Source: Mycolicibacterium moriokaense (GTDB taxonomy: Bacteria; Actinomycetota; Actinomycetes; Mycobacteriales; Mycobacteriaceae). From it: DNA of 64,000 nucleotides. Where the stretch lies: the NCBI RefSeq assembly GCF_003347205.1, contig NZ_QQBJ01000001.1, positions 62,001-126,000 of the forward strand, given 5' to 3'. Numbering within the stretch: position 1 is the first letter of the stretch; each line of letters begins with the position of its first letter. A program made the translations under genes and the position numbers. The notes under the pieces are model-generated. The model saw nothing but the letters and a program-made list of their open reading frames with translations. It was not told where the DNA came from and did not search any database. This document shows, in pieces, positions 37,816-46,069 of this stretch.

Positions 37816-37927
37816 CGACTGTCAGAAGGAAGCGCGCGTGCACGATTGGACCCCGCGGAGGCCCAGCGTTCGTCGATGAACCGCGGGCCGGGAACGACCG
37901 CCGGCGAGTGGTCGCACCCCCAAGTTC

Positions 37928-37946
37928 GTACCACTAGTAGTACATT
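37928..37946 (+). promoter_or_regulatory. Shared palindromic box upstream of the Phd/NERD operon
   Basis: GTACCACTAGTAGTACATT lies seven bases before the ATG at 37953. Its core is a near-perfect palindrome (GTACyACTAGTrGTAC), and the same box recurs at 42022-42040 upstream of the XRE/coiled-coil pair. TAGTAC inside it could serve as a -10. I propose it as the operator of the XRE regulator. Confidence 0.55.
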
Positions 37947-37952
37947 CTCGGA

Positions 37953-38219
37953 ATGGTCTCGATGATCAGCGTGGGCGATGCGTGGAAGCGGCTGCCTGCT
38001 CTAATAGAGCAGGTCAACGCCGCTCATGAGCCCGTCCACATTACTTCGGAGGTCGGTGATGCGGTGTTGATGTCCGCACAGGACTACGACTCATGGCAGG
38101 AAACGGTGTACCTCCTGCGGGCGCCGGAGAATGCGCGCCTACTCATGCAGGCCGTGCACCGAGACAAGGTCCGTCGCGTCGCGCCGGGCGAGCTTCGTTC
38201 AGACGATCAACGAGGCTGA
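37953..38219 (+). CDS. Phd/YefM-family antitoxin-like protein, C-terminus altered
   Basis: 88 residues. The N-terminal DNA-binding part is clearly YefM/Phd (MISVGDAWKRLPALIEQVNAAHEPVHIT, then DAVLMSAQDYDSWQETVYLL). After residue about 75 the frame reads VRRVAPGELRSDDQRG, whereas another frame continues SFVQTINEAEKAGRND, which is what YefM proteins have. A frameshift therefore seems to have replaced the toxin-binding tail. No YoeB/RelE toxin follows; the next gene is the NERD NTPase. It may persist as a DNA-binding autoregulator. Confidence 0.7.
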   Translation: MVSMISVGDAWKRLPALIEQVNAAHEPVHITSEVGDAVLMSAQDYDSWQETVYLLRAPENARLLMQAVHRDKVRRVAPGELRSDDQRG

Positions 38220-38317
38220 GAAGGCCGGACGCAACGACTCGCAGGGTCGGCGCCAGTCTCTTGTCGGCGGGCGCCGCTATCATCGAACTCTGGTGCCGCC
38301 GATAGGGCTGGCGATTG

Positions 38318-41300
38318 ATGAGCAACACAACAGCACTACAAGTCCATATCGACGTCTTCTACGGTGATCGACCCGCGCACGAATCTGAGCGGCGGGCGAT
38401 CAGCGCAGTTCGTACCGAACTGCAGCGGCGCGGAGTATCTGCGGTGCTGCTGGTCAATTTCTTCGTGCAGCGCGGCGCCCGCCAACTCGATTTGGTGATC
38501 ATCACCGCGACGCGCTGCGTCGTCGTGGAACTCAAGACACTCGACCCCAGTCTGCCGCTGATCGCGACGGCGAACGGGCCATGGCAGCAGAGCCTGCCCA
38601 ACGGAACACGCCGCCCGATCGGGCACCGCAACTTCTACCATCAGGCGAAGGAACAGACATTGGGTCTGTCCGATGAGATGGCGAAGCTCGCCAGAGCTCA
38701 CCGCGTGCCTGGGCCACAGAAGAAGGACTTTTACCGCCAGATCGACACCGTGGTCGCAATTGCTCCCCGCGTACCGCCGAATTCGCAGTTACAGTCCTTC
38801 GACTACGTCGAGGCGCTCGGCCTAGATGGCTTAGTGGACTACCTCACCGGGCCAGGGCGCGGTCTTTCCCAGTGGGCTGCGGCCGACTGGGATGAACTCA
38901 TCCGAGAGTTGGGCCTGTACCCCGAGGCTGACGACGACGATGAGGTACGGCGCCTCCGCGCGGATCGGGCCGCCATTGAGGACTACCAGCGGCGGTTTTG
39001 CGACGCGAGGTCGGCGCGACTTTTTCCGCTCATCCCCGCCGCGGGTCTGCTCGACGAGCAGGCAATCACCGTCGATGCGGACACGCTTGCCTCGGCGCTC
39101 ACCGAGCCCGTCAGCAGGGTGCTGCTCGTCGGAGCGTCCGGCGACGGCAAGACCCACGCCGCCCAGCACGCCGCGCTAAGGCTCACCCAGCAGGGGCGCC
39201 TCGTGGTGTGGGTTTCGGCCGATGACTACACGAAGAACGACTTCGGCGTGCTGATCAAACGCGCCGTGAGCCCCTACAGCACCGAATCGGCGTGGACCCT
39301 GCTGCGCAAGGCTGCCGACTCCGGAGTGGGCATCACCGTGGTCATCGACGCCCTGCAGGCCAGTGCGCACCGGGACGAACTTCTCACCCAGCTCAATGCC
39401 CTGCTGCTGCAGATGCCGGCGTCGGTGTTGGTGACAACCTCCTCCGATCGCGACATTGTTGAGCTGTTCGCCCCGACGGCGCGCATCGATCTGACCTCGC
39501 CCCAGGGTGAAGAACGGACCCAGCTGGCCGACACCTATGGAACCGCCGCGGGAGTCGCGGGGTTTGCCGAATACCGCACCCGATACGACATCAGCGTCGC
39601 CGCACAGGTCATTGGTGAACTGCATGCTGGCGCGTCGCGCGCGGACGTCCTCGACGCCTACATCAGCCGGCTGACGCCCAGCGAGGCGGTACGCGCCGGG
39701 CTCCGCTGCGTGGCCACCGCGATGGACGCCAAGGTGGCCACGGTCCTACCGGTCACCGAAGTGGTGGCGATGCTGCGGCGCTGCCCGCCGCTGACAAACA
39801 TCCCCACCGCGGTGGACGAGGTGCTGGATTCCCGGCTGATTTCTGTGCACCAAGGGCGGTTGCGCTTCGGCCACGAACGGCAGGGACGATTCTTGGCCGC
39901 CGAACAACTCGTGGTGTCATCGCAGGACGGAGGCGCCCTGGGCCAGGCACTGGCACAGCCGACACATGAAGATCTGCGCCAATACGCCTTGCACATGGAA
40001 CGCGACCCCGCGCGCCGCTACGACGCCATCCGTGAGCTCGCCGATCACCAGCTGTTGGCGGCCGCCGCGCGCGGCACTTTCGGCGCGGACACCGCCGCCG
40101 CGGCGCTCGCCGAGATGACTGAACTGCTCGTCACTGCCCGGATGACGACACCAGAAGCAGTGTTCGAGGGTCCCACCGACGGCGGATTCTGGGCTGCCGG
40201 CTGGCACAGCCCGCGCCCATGGTCACCCACCGAACAGGCACTGCTCCGGGCCATCGGACTAGGAGTGTTGGACGGATTGCTCCTCGACGAAGTAGGCGAG
40301 CTGCTCGACGTGACCGACATGGTGCTGCGCCCGGCGATGATTGCCCTACGCGAGCAGGGCCACCGCACAAGCATCAGCACCGTGTTCGCCTCCGTCTACG
40401 CGGTGCAAGACCCGAAAGAGACCGACGCCCTGGCCGCGGCCTACATTTGCGGCGCCATCGACACCGGCCGTCTCTGGGGTGATCGCCCAGACTCCGAATC
40501 AGGATTCGCGACGCGCATGTGGCGAGCGAACCCGTCCTGGGGGCGCCTGCACGTGGCCGCACTACTGAGCAGGCCACTCCGCCACTCCGAGGACGCCGCC
40601 AACGTCCTCGACCTCATCCGCATCGGATGGCAAGCCGGCGGCTACCACCTGCGCCTGGAGGTGTTGGAGGCCGCACGCTTCGCGCACCATGTGTTGACCC
40701 CCGGGGACCGCGAAGCGATCGCCGACGTCCTGGACACCTTCGACGCCAACCACAACATCGCCTTATCCAGCCTGCTCGTGGAAGTACTAGGGCGATATGG
40801 GCGCATTGAACCAGTAACTACTGCCGATGACATCGAAGCCGAAATCAACGAGATCATCGCTGACCCCGACGACCCTGAACGACAGCGGATGGCGGTGTCG
40901 ATCGTGTCACGGCAATACGAGGACGAGCTTGTCTTCGGCCCCTACGGCGAGGTGGTGTACGGGCTACCTGATGATCAGCGGCTGACCCTCTACGCCATGT
41001 CCGTGCTCGCGCCGGGCGACTTCGACGGCTTCGGCTATCCCGATGCGGTAAAGGGACTGGCCGAGGGCATCACCTGCACCGACGATCTCATTGGCCGCGC
41101 GGTCGCTGAGGCCGCCCGGCGGATGCGACTGAACACCTTCAACCGACAGGACTGCGTCGCCGGTCATCTCCACGGTCTGCGCGGATGGGCGAAAATCAGC
41201 GACCGGCTCCCCGAAGCGCCACCGGCGGAGGAGGACGAAGCCGTCGCCCTGCTCTTCGTCGGGGTTTGGCGGTTGGTCGACGAACTGCTGTTCCCGTTAC

Positions 41301-41695
41301 TACGCGAGGACCAATTACCAACGGCGTTAGCACAATTCATCTGGGAGCGCCTGCAGATGACGTGCCCGGGACCCGCCACTGCAGTGCTCAGCGACATGCG
41401 CTTCGCACTCGTACCCGGCTACAACAGCGACACTGAATTCGCCCCTCATGATCTGCTGCTGGCCGCCTACCCCGAACAGATCCGCATCCTCATGCAATGG
41501 GCGCTCACACACCGCGACGAACTCAAGGAGTGGCCCGATCCCCACATCGAACGCTATGTCGTGAACACTCTCGGCCGCGTGGGGATAGCAGCCACCGCAG
41601 AGATGCTGCGCCACTATGTCGACCACCCCGACCTCGGGCAGCCGGCGATTGCAGCGATTAAGGCAATCGAGAGCCGCTGCCACGTCGACCCGTAG
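38318..41695 (+). CDS. NERD-nuclease/STAND-like P-loop NTPase, candidate defence protein
   Basis: 1125 residues from ATG 38318. The N-terminus is a nuclease-related (NERD) domain with RQLDLVIITATRCVVVELKT (about 55-75), containing the Asp...Glu-x-Lys core. An NTPase follows: Walker A GASGDGKT (272-279) and Walker B GITVVIDALQAS (about 336-347), then TTSSDRDIVELFAP. The C-terminal about 600 residues are helical, repeat-like and unassigned. The plan parallels the neighbouring REase-NACHT protein but is not homologous in its nuclease. It sits 98 bases after the Phd-like gene and shares its promoter. Inferred role: NTP-controlled nucleic-acid degradation on infection. Confidence 0.72.
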   Translation: MSNTTALQVHIDVFYGDRPAHESERRAISAVRTELQRRGVSAVLLVNFFVQRGARQLDLVIITATRCVVVELKTLDPSLPLIATANGPWQQSLPNGTRRPIGHRNFYHQAKEQTLGLSDEMAKLARAHRVPGPQKKDFYRQIDTVVAIAPRVPPNSQLQSFDYVEALGLDGLVDYLTGPGRGLSQWAAADWDELIRELGLYPEADDDDEVRRLRADRAAIEDYQRRFCDARSARLFPLIPAAGLLDEQAITVDADTLASALTEPVSRVLLVGASGDGKTHAAQHAALRLTQQGRLVVWVSADDYTKNDFGVLIKRAVSPYSTESAWTLLRKAADSGVGITVVIDALQASAHRDELLTQLNALLLQMPASVLVTTSSDRDIVELFAPTARIDLTSPQGEERTQLADTYGTAAGVAGFAEYRTRYDISVAAQVIGELHAGASRADVLDAYISRLTPSEAVRAGLRCVATAMDAKVATVLPVTEVVAMLRRCPPLTNIPTAVDEVLDSRLISVHQGRLRFGHERQGRFLAAEQLVVSSQDGGALGQALAQPTHEDLRQYALHMERDPARRYDAIRELADHQLLAAAARGTFGADTAAAALAEMTELLVTARMTTPEAVFEGPTDGGFWAAGWHSPRPWSPTEQALLRAIGLGVLDGLLLDEVGELLDVTDMVLRPAMIALREQGHRTSISTVFASVYAVQDPKETDALAAAYICGAIDTGRLWGDRPDSESGFATRMWRANPSWGRLHVAALLSRPLRHSEDAANVLDLIRIGWQAGGYHLRLEVLEAARFAHHVLTPGDREAIADVLDTFDANHNIALSSLLVEVLGRYGRIEPVTTADDIEAEINEIIADPDDPERQRMAVSIVSRQYEDELVFGPYGEVVYGLPDDQRLTLYAMSVLAPGDFDGFGYPDAVKGLAEGITCTDDLIGRAVAEAARRMRLNTFNRQDCVAGHLHGLRGWAKISDRLPEAPPAEEDEAVALLFVGVWRLVDELLFPLLREDQLPTALAQFIWERLQMTCPGPATAVLSDMRFALVPGYNSDTEFAPHDLLLAAYPEQIRILMQWALTHRDELKEWPDPHIERYVVNTLGRVGIAATAEMLRHYVDHPDLGQPAIAAIKAIESRCHVDP

Positions 41696-41729
41696 GTGGC
41701 GTTGATTCATCACTTCTGTTCACGCACGC

Positions 41730-41993
41730 CTACCGATCCACCATTAGGTCACTGGCGGGCACTCCGAGCGCGTCCGCGATATCGAACAGCCGCTCGTACA
41801 GCAACCCGCGTTGGCCACTCTCCACGGCGCTCAGAATGGGGCGGGTGACACCGGACTCATGGGCCAGCTGCTCCTGCGTCATACCCCGCTCGACGCGGAG
41901 CTCGCGTATTCGCTTGCCGACGGACTGTCGTCGACGCTCCCATGCAGCCACGCGCTCCGGACTGTTCTGGCTTGGTCGGGTGGGCACGCACAT
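41730..41993 (-). CDS. XRE-family HTH regulator
   Basis: 87 residues from the ATG at 41993; a longer frame would run through the operator. The helix-turn-helix is clear (GKRIRELRVERGMTQEQLAH, then GVTRPILSAVESGQRGLLYERLFDIADALGV). It is a single-domain Cro/CI-like repressor. It is divergent from the coiled-coil gene, and the 19-base palindromic box lies between them, repeated before the Phd/NERD operon, so it likely controls both promoters. It ends 35 bases from the NERD gene stop, convergently. Confidence 0.85.
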   Translation of the reverse strand: MCVPTRPSQNSPERVAAWERRRQSVGKRIRELRVERGMTQEQLAHESGVTRPILSAVESGQRGLLYERLFDIADALGVPASDLMVDR

Positions 41994-42021
41994 ACGTAAC
42001 TGTGAGTGCACCACAAAGTCT

Positions 42022-42040
42022 GTACTACTAGTATTACATT
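42022..42040. promoter_or_regulatory. Shared palindromic box between XRE and coiled-coil genes
   Basis: GTACTACTAGTATTACATT matches the box at 37928 in 17 of 19 positions; its core TACTAGTA is a perfect palindrome. It ends four bases before the ATG at 42044, and TAGTAT (42029-42034) can act as a -10 for a leaderless message. The XRE start lies 29 bases on the other side. Confidence 0.55.
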
Positions 42041-42043
42041 GCC

Positions 42044-42739
42044 ATGATGCACGCCGACACGCCACCACTTCGACGCGAATGGGTGACCAAACGTGGCCTC
42101 GAGATGCTTGACGAACTCGTCGGTGCCTTGCAGGAGTGTCAACTCGCGCTGCGCTCCATGCGTGTAGATGTCGGCCTCACCCTTGATGAGCTGGAGCGGG
42201 ACCTGCAGACGGCGCGGGAATCCGCACGTTTGGCCTTCGGCGCCGCAAGTCTGTTGGCCCAGGATGCGGATTTGGCTGCGAGTTGGTCCGACTATCCATC
42301 CAGACCGAAAGCAATACATGCTCGTCATCGCGTTGCCGTCGAGTACGGCGCCCCACGGAAGATCCCCGCAACGCCGGGGGCTGACCAGTATGAGGAGGTT
42401 TTTCGTGAAACGTATGAATTCATGCTCCAGCAAGCCCGCGAGGCTCAACCGGCACCAGCGCGTGCCAACCGACGATGCGGGCATACGACGCTCGACGGAA
42501 AGTTCTGCCGCCGACGATTAGCACGGATTCGTCCCAACGAGTTCGCCAGTCACTGCCCGGATCATCTCGAGGACAGCGAACGCGAACTCTATGAGCGCGA
42601 GAGGCTGCAGGCTGCGAGCGCGATTGCTCAGGCGCAGCGAGAAGAATCTCGCAGGATTGCCGATGAGTGGATCTCAGCCCGGCACGGGCTCCGATCGTGG
42701 GTCGAACGGGTGGTCCGTTCGAGTGGATGGGTGGATTAG
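42044..42739 (+). CDS. Coiled-coil protein with Cys/His cluster, unknown function
   Basis: 231 residues. The N-terminal half is helical (MLDELVGALQECQLALRSMR, LTLDELERDLQTARESARLA). A compact Cys/His region at about residues 142-172 (RRCGHTTLDGKFCRR, then ASHCPDHL) looks like a small zinc-binding knuckle. The end is again helical and Glu/Arg/Ala-rich. It is not related to a family I know. Being divergent from the XRE gene under the shared operator, it is the best candidate for an effector, sensor or adaptor of the defence cluster. Confidence 0.65.
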   Translation: MMHADTPPLRREWVTKRGLEMLDELVGALQECQLALRSMRVDVGLTLDELERDLQTARESARLAFGAASLLAQDADLAASWSDYPSRPKAIHARHRVAVEYGAPRKIPATPGADQYEEVFRETYEFMLQQAREAQPAPARANRRCGHTTLDGKFCRRRLARIRPNEFASHCPDHLEDSERELYERERLQAASAIAQAQREESRRIADEWISARHGLRSWVERVVRSSGWVD

Positions 42740-43125
42740 CCCCGTTTTAGGCTCGGTCCACAGACTGAAGTGATCGACGCGTCTCGGTGTAGGTTCCCAA
42801 GCCCGCGAGGTCGTCGGCTCAAATATTCATGGATATCAGTCGTTATCCACGATAATGCTGTATGACTCCGAATAGGGCTTTTAACCAGGGGGGCGCGTCA
42901 TGACGCTAGGGGAAGCGGTCGTGAGGCGATAGCTGAAACGGGCGATGGTCGGTGGGGTCGATTGCGCAACCTTCATACCATTAGCGCTTGACGCCGCGTT
43001 GGCCGCGGGCAGCACGACCGAAGGACGCCGCTGAGCCGACGCAGTCTCGGGCCATCAGTTCTGAGCGCGCCCTAGAAAATCCCGGCTGGACAGTGGCTGC
43101 CTGGCCTCGTAACCTAATCGTGACC
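42740..43125. other. Gap with little coding signal
   Basis: About 390 bases without a convincing gene. A short frame MVGGVDCATFIPLALDAALA near 42,944-43,030 ends after 29 residues and may be a remnant. No tRNA or integrase could be found. It separates the defence cluster from the hydrolase/metal region. Confidence 0.3.
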
Positions 43126-43142
43126 TACGTATCTAGTACGTA
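43126..43142 (+). promoter_or_regulatory. TACGTA-N5-TACGTA operator upstream of the RipC-like gene
   Basis: Two TACGTA palindromes, 43126-43131 and 43137-43142, are spaced 11 bases apart (one helical turn), 32-48 bases before the start codon and overlapping the promoter region (CATACT at 43147). The same spacing is found at 63388-63404. Proposed site for the BlaI-family repressor encoded at 58838. Confidence 0.5.
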
Positions 43143-43173
43143 CTTGCATACTTCGCCGAAGGTTTTCGCTGTT

Positions 43174-44265
43174 GTGAATTCATCTGTGCTGGCGGTCCTG
43201 CCGCGCGCGTTGGGTAGACGGCTCGTCTGCATTTTGGTGGCTTTCGGCGTTGTTGCTGCGCTTTTGGCAACCGATGTCCGCGCCGATCCGGCGGCTGATG
43301 CCCTTGCCGAACTGACTGAATTGTCGCGTCTGGCGGAGCAGACCACCGAGCAGATTCACACGGCGCAGATCGACCTTGATGAGAAGCTCACAGCGCAGCA
43401 GGTTGCGGAGAAGGGGGCGGATTCGGATCGCATGGCCGCGGATGCAGCGGCGGCCGATCTGGTGAGGTATCAGGCTGCAGTCGACAGGTTGGCCGCGGCT
43501 GCCTACATGGGTGGGCGCACGGATACCTTGGCGGCGGCGTTGACGGCGACGTCCCCTCAGGATTTGATCGATCAGTTGGCAGTCCAGAAGACGGTTGCGT
43601 CGGAGCTGACTGTGCAGATGGCTGCGTTCCGGTCGGCCAGTGCGCGGGCCGCGGCAACTGCAGAGCGGTCTGCGAAGTCGGCAGCCCAAGCACGGAGTGC
43701 GGCCGATGAGGCCGCGGCAGTGCGGACCGACCTGGAGGCCAAACAGCGTCGGATGGCGGAGCAGATTGCTGCTGTGCAAGCCCGCTACGACTCTTTGACG
43801 CCTGATCAGCGAGCGATTCTGGCTGACCCTGGCCCCGCGCCGCCTCCTTTGCCGTCGACTCCGCCGGTGAGCGATCCGAGCATCGTTGCTATGCCGGGCC
43901 CGGCGGGCGGGGCCTCCTCGGGGAACGGTGTTGCGGTGGTCCAAGCGGCGCTGACACGGGTGGGGTCGCCTTATTCGTGGGGAGCCACCGGTCCGGATGC
44001 GTTCGACTGCTCTGGGCTGATTAAGTGGGCGTTTCTGCAGAACGGCAAGTCATTGCCTCGGTCGAGTCAGGCGCTTGCGCAGGGCGGGCAGCCGGTGGCG
44101 CTTTCAGACGTTCAGCCCGGCGACATCGTGACCTTCTATGCTGACGTGTCTCACGCGGGGATTTACATCGGCGACGGGTTGATGGTGCATGCGTCGACGT
44201 ACGGAACGCCGGTGAAAGTCGCGCCGATCTCGTCGGCACCAATTCACAACGTGCGGCGCTACTAA
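43174..44265 (+). CDS. RipC-like NlpC/P60 peptidoglycan endopeptidase
   Basis: 363 residues from the GTG at 43174; a longer upstream frame lacks a ribosome site and would cross the operator. A signal peptide (about 10-38, LVCILVAFGVVAALLATDVRADP) precedes a long coiled coil (about 45-230) with DRLAAAAYMGGRTDTLAAAL, a proline-rich linker, and the NlpC/P60 domain (about 250-363): catalytic Cys in FDCSGLIKWAF, His in SHAGIYIGDG, third residue in MVHAST. It closely follows M. tuberculosis RipC (Rv2190c) in plan. It would cut the D-Glu-mDAP stem-peptide bond in the wall. It is unusual as accessory-island cargo. A 31-base piece of this gene reappears at 49487. Confidence 0.85.
   Translation: MNSSVLAVLPRALGRRLVCILVAFGVVAALLATDVRADPAADALAELTELSRLAEQTTEQIHTAQIDLDEKLTAQQVAEKGADSDRMAADAAAADLVRYQAAVDRLAAAAYMGGRTDTLAAALTATSPQDLIDQLAVQKTVASELTVQMAAFRSASARAAATAERSAKSAAQARSAADEAAAVRTDLEAKQRRMAEQIAAVQARYDSLTPDQRAILADPGPAPPPLPSTPPVSDPSIVAMPGPAGGASSGNGVAVVQAALTRVGSPYSWGATGPDAFDCSGLIKWAFLQNGKSLPRSSQALAQGGQPVALSDVQPGDIVTFYADVSHAGIYIGDGLMVHASTYGTPVKVAPISSAPIHNVRRY
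43485..43515 (+). repeat. Source copy of a 31-base perfect repeat (within the RipC-like gene)
   Basis: This segment, encoding DRLAAAAYMGG, is identical over 31 bases and in the same orientation to 49487-49517, inside an unrelated oxidoreductase pseudogene. Here it is in a normal reading frame and conserved in the RipC family, so this copy is the original. Confidence 0.8.
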
Positions 44266-44284
44266 GTCTCTGCCTCTGCCGTCG

Positions 44285-44641
44285 TCACCGTGCAGGGGAC
44301 ACCGCGGTTGCAATGCCAGCCATAGCCTCTTCGTTTACGCGGTAGTAGGCCCACTTGCCGCGCTGGTCTCGACTGACCAGCCCGCTGTCGACGAGCAGTT
44401 TCATGTGGTGGGAGACGGTGGGCTGGCTTAGGCCGAGGGGTTCGGTCAGGTCGCAGATGCAAGCCTCGCCGCCCTCGGAGGCCGCGATCAGGGACACCAG
44501 TTTGACCCGTGCGGGGTCGGCCAGGGCCTTGAAGACCGCGGCGAGGCGTTCGGCGGCGGCGGTGTCGAGCACGCCGCCGGTCAGCGGCGAGCAGCAGGCG
44601 GCCACGTCGCTGGTGGTCAACGAGGTGGTGGCGGTGGTCAT
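44285..44641 (-). CDS. arsR: ArsR/SmtB-family metalloid repressor (first ars cluster)
   Basis: 118 residues from the ATG at 44641 (upstream ATGs give a longer N-terminus without support). Winged helix with KALADPARVKLVSLIAASEG, the metalloid-binding-type EACICDLTEPLGLSQPTVSHHMKLL and RDQRGKWAYYRVN. A further CC pair (AACCSPL) near the N-terminus may be part of the As(III) site. It is divergent from the flavoprotein gene and probably represses both. Confidence 0.88.
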   Translation of the reverse strand: MTTATTSLTTSDVAACCSPLTGGVLDTAAAERLAAVFKALADPARVKLVSLIAASEGGEACICDLTEPLGLSQPTVSHHMKLLVDSGLVSRDQRGKWAYYRVNEEAMAGIATAVSPAR

Positions 44642-44662
44642 GGCATCCATCATGACATACAC

Positions 44663-44678
44663 ATTGACAATCATCGAT
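44663..44678. promoter_or_regulatory. Candidate ArsR operator, first ars cluster
   Basis: ATTGAC (44663-44668) and ATCGAT (44673-44678) lie just upstream of arsR, in the divergent promoter. The same two words occur together upstream of the second arsR (52658-52669), along with a shared GACATACA, suggesting related operators. Confidence 0.35.
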
Positions 44679-44728
44679 GGGTCGAGCACCATCGGACGCA
44701 TCGAAGAACGTCGATGGAAGGAGTGGGG

Positions 44729-46069
44729 ATGTCGGAGCTACCCGTCGTGGTGATCGGCGCGGGACCGTTGGGCTTGGCCGCGGCTGCGCAGCTGCTGGAG
44801 CGCGGTCTGACGCCGCTGGTGCTGGAGGCCGGCACGGGACCGGGGTCAGCAGTCGAGCAGTGGGAGCACGTCCGCACCTTCTCGCCGTGGCCCGAACTCA
44901 TCGACCCGGCCGCCGCGCGGCTGTTGGGCCCGACTGGCTGGACGGCGAAGGAGTCGGGTTTCCCGACCGGCCGTGAGTGGATCGACGACTACCTGGCGCC
45001 GTTGGCCGGTGTCCTGGGTGAGCGGGTGCGGTTCGGGGCGCGGGTGGATGCGGTGTCGCGGTTGGGTCGGGACCGGCTGGTCACCCGCGGCCGTGCCGAG
45101 GCGCCGTTCGTCGTGCACGTCGAGGACGGCGGGGGTGAGCAGCAGCGGGTGCTGGCGAGGGCGGTCATCGACGCCTCGGGCACCTGGGGGCAGCCGAATC
45201 CCGCTGGCGCGGACGGCGTTGCGGCGATCGGGGAACGCGCCGCCGCCGCTGCGGGTGTGGTGAGCTACGTTCCGCCCACGGCGGCGCAGGCCTCGGGGTG
45301 GGCGGGTAGGCACGTCGTGGTGGTCGGCAGTGGCCACTCGGCGATGACGGCGGTGATCCAGCTCGGTGAGGTGGTGCGCCGCGATCCGTCGACGACGGTG
45401 ACCTGGCTGCTGCGCCGCGGCGTGGTCGGCGACACCTTCGGCGGCGGCGCCGCCGACGAACTGCCCCAACGCGGCGCGCTGGGCGTGCGGTCCCAGGAGG
45501 CGGTCACCGAGGGTCGGGTGTCGCTGCTGACCGGGTTCCGCACCGAACGCATCGACCCGGCCGATGATGGTCGGGTGGTGATCACCGCCGAGGACGGACG
45601 CGCGTTGGCGCCGGCCGATCACGTGGTGGTGCTGACCGGGTTCCGGCCCGACCTGTCGTTCCTGTCGGAGATGCGCATCGAGTTGGACCTGATCCTGCAG
45701 GCCCCGGTCCGGCTGGCCGGCTCGATCGATCCGAACATGCACTCCTGCGGCAGCGTGCTGCCCCACGGCGCGGCCGAACTGGCCCACCCGGAACCCGATC
45801 TGTACATCGTCGGAATGAAGTCCTACGGCCGGGCACCCACCTTCCTGGCGATGACCGGCTACGAGCAGGTCCGCAGCATCGCTGCGGAACTGGCCGGTGA
45901 CCACGAAGCCGCCGCGCGGGTCGAGCTGACCCTGCCCGACACCGGGGTGTGCAACGGGGCCGGCCTGTTCGACAACCCCGAAGGCGAGAACGCCGGCGGG
46001 GGCTGCTGCGGACCCGCACCGTCGACACCGCAACCGCTGTCGTTGTCGCTCAACCCCATCGGGGGATGA
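44729..46069 (+). CDS. ArsO-like flavin-dependent oxidoreductase in ars cluster
   Basis: 446 residues from ATG 44729, with GGAAGGAG upstream. An N-terminal FAD dinucleotide motif ([22 protein letters not shown]) and a second, NADPH-type motif (HVVVVGSGHSAMTAVIQL) give the layout of flavoprotein monooxygenases. It ends in a glycine/cysteine-rich tail (GGGCCGPAPS) that could bind metalloid. Such genes (arsO type) occur in actinobacterial ars operons; the exact reaction is unproven. Its stop overlaps the MFS start by four bases. Confidence 0.75.
   Translation: MSELPVVVIGAGPLGLAAAAQLLERGLTPLVLEAGTGPGSAVEQWEHVRTFSPWPELIDPAAARLLGPTGWTAKESGFPTGREWIDDYLAPLAGVLGERVRFGARVDAVSRLGRDRLVTRGRAEAPFVVHVEDGGGEQQRVLARAVIDASGTWGQPNPAGADGVAAIGERAAAAAGVVSYVPPTAAQASGWAGRHVVVVGSGHSAMTAVIQLGEVVRRDPSTTVTWLLRRGVVGDTFGGGAADELPQRGALGVRSQEAVTEGRVSLLTGFRTERIDPADDGRVVITAEDGRALAPADHVVVLTGFRPDLSFLSEMRIELDLILQAPVRLAGSIDPNMHSCGSVLPHGAAELAHPEPDLYIVGMKSYGRAPTFLAMTGYEQVRSIAAELAGDHEAAARVELTLPDTGVCNGAGLFDNPEGENAGGGCCGPAPSTPQPLSLSLNPIGG

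Noticed and set aside
37953-38367. Complete Phd/YoeB toxin-antitoxin pair
   Set aside because: No frame downstream shows YoeB or RelE residues; the next real gene is the NERD NTPase.
42740-43125. Possible tRNA or attachment site in the gap
   Set aside because: No cloverleaf could be folded and no CCA-type end or integrase was found.
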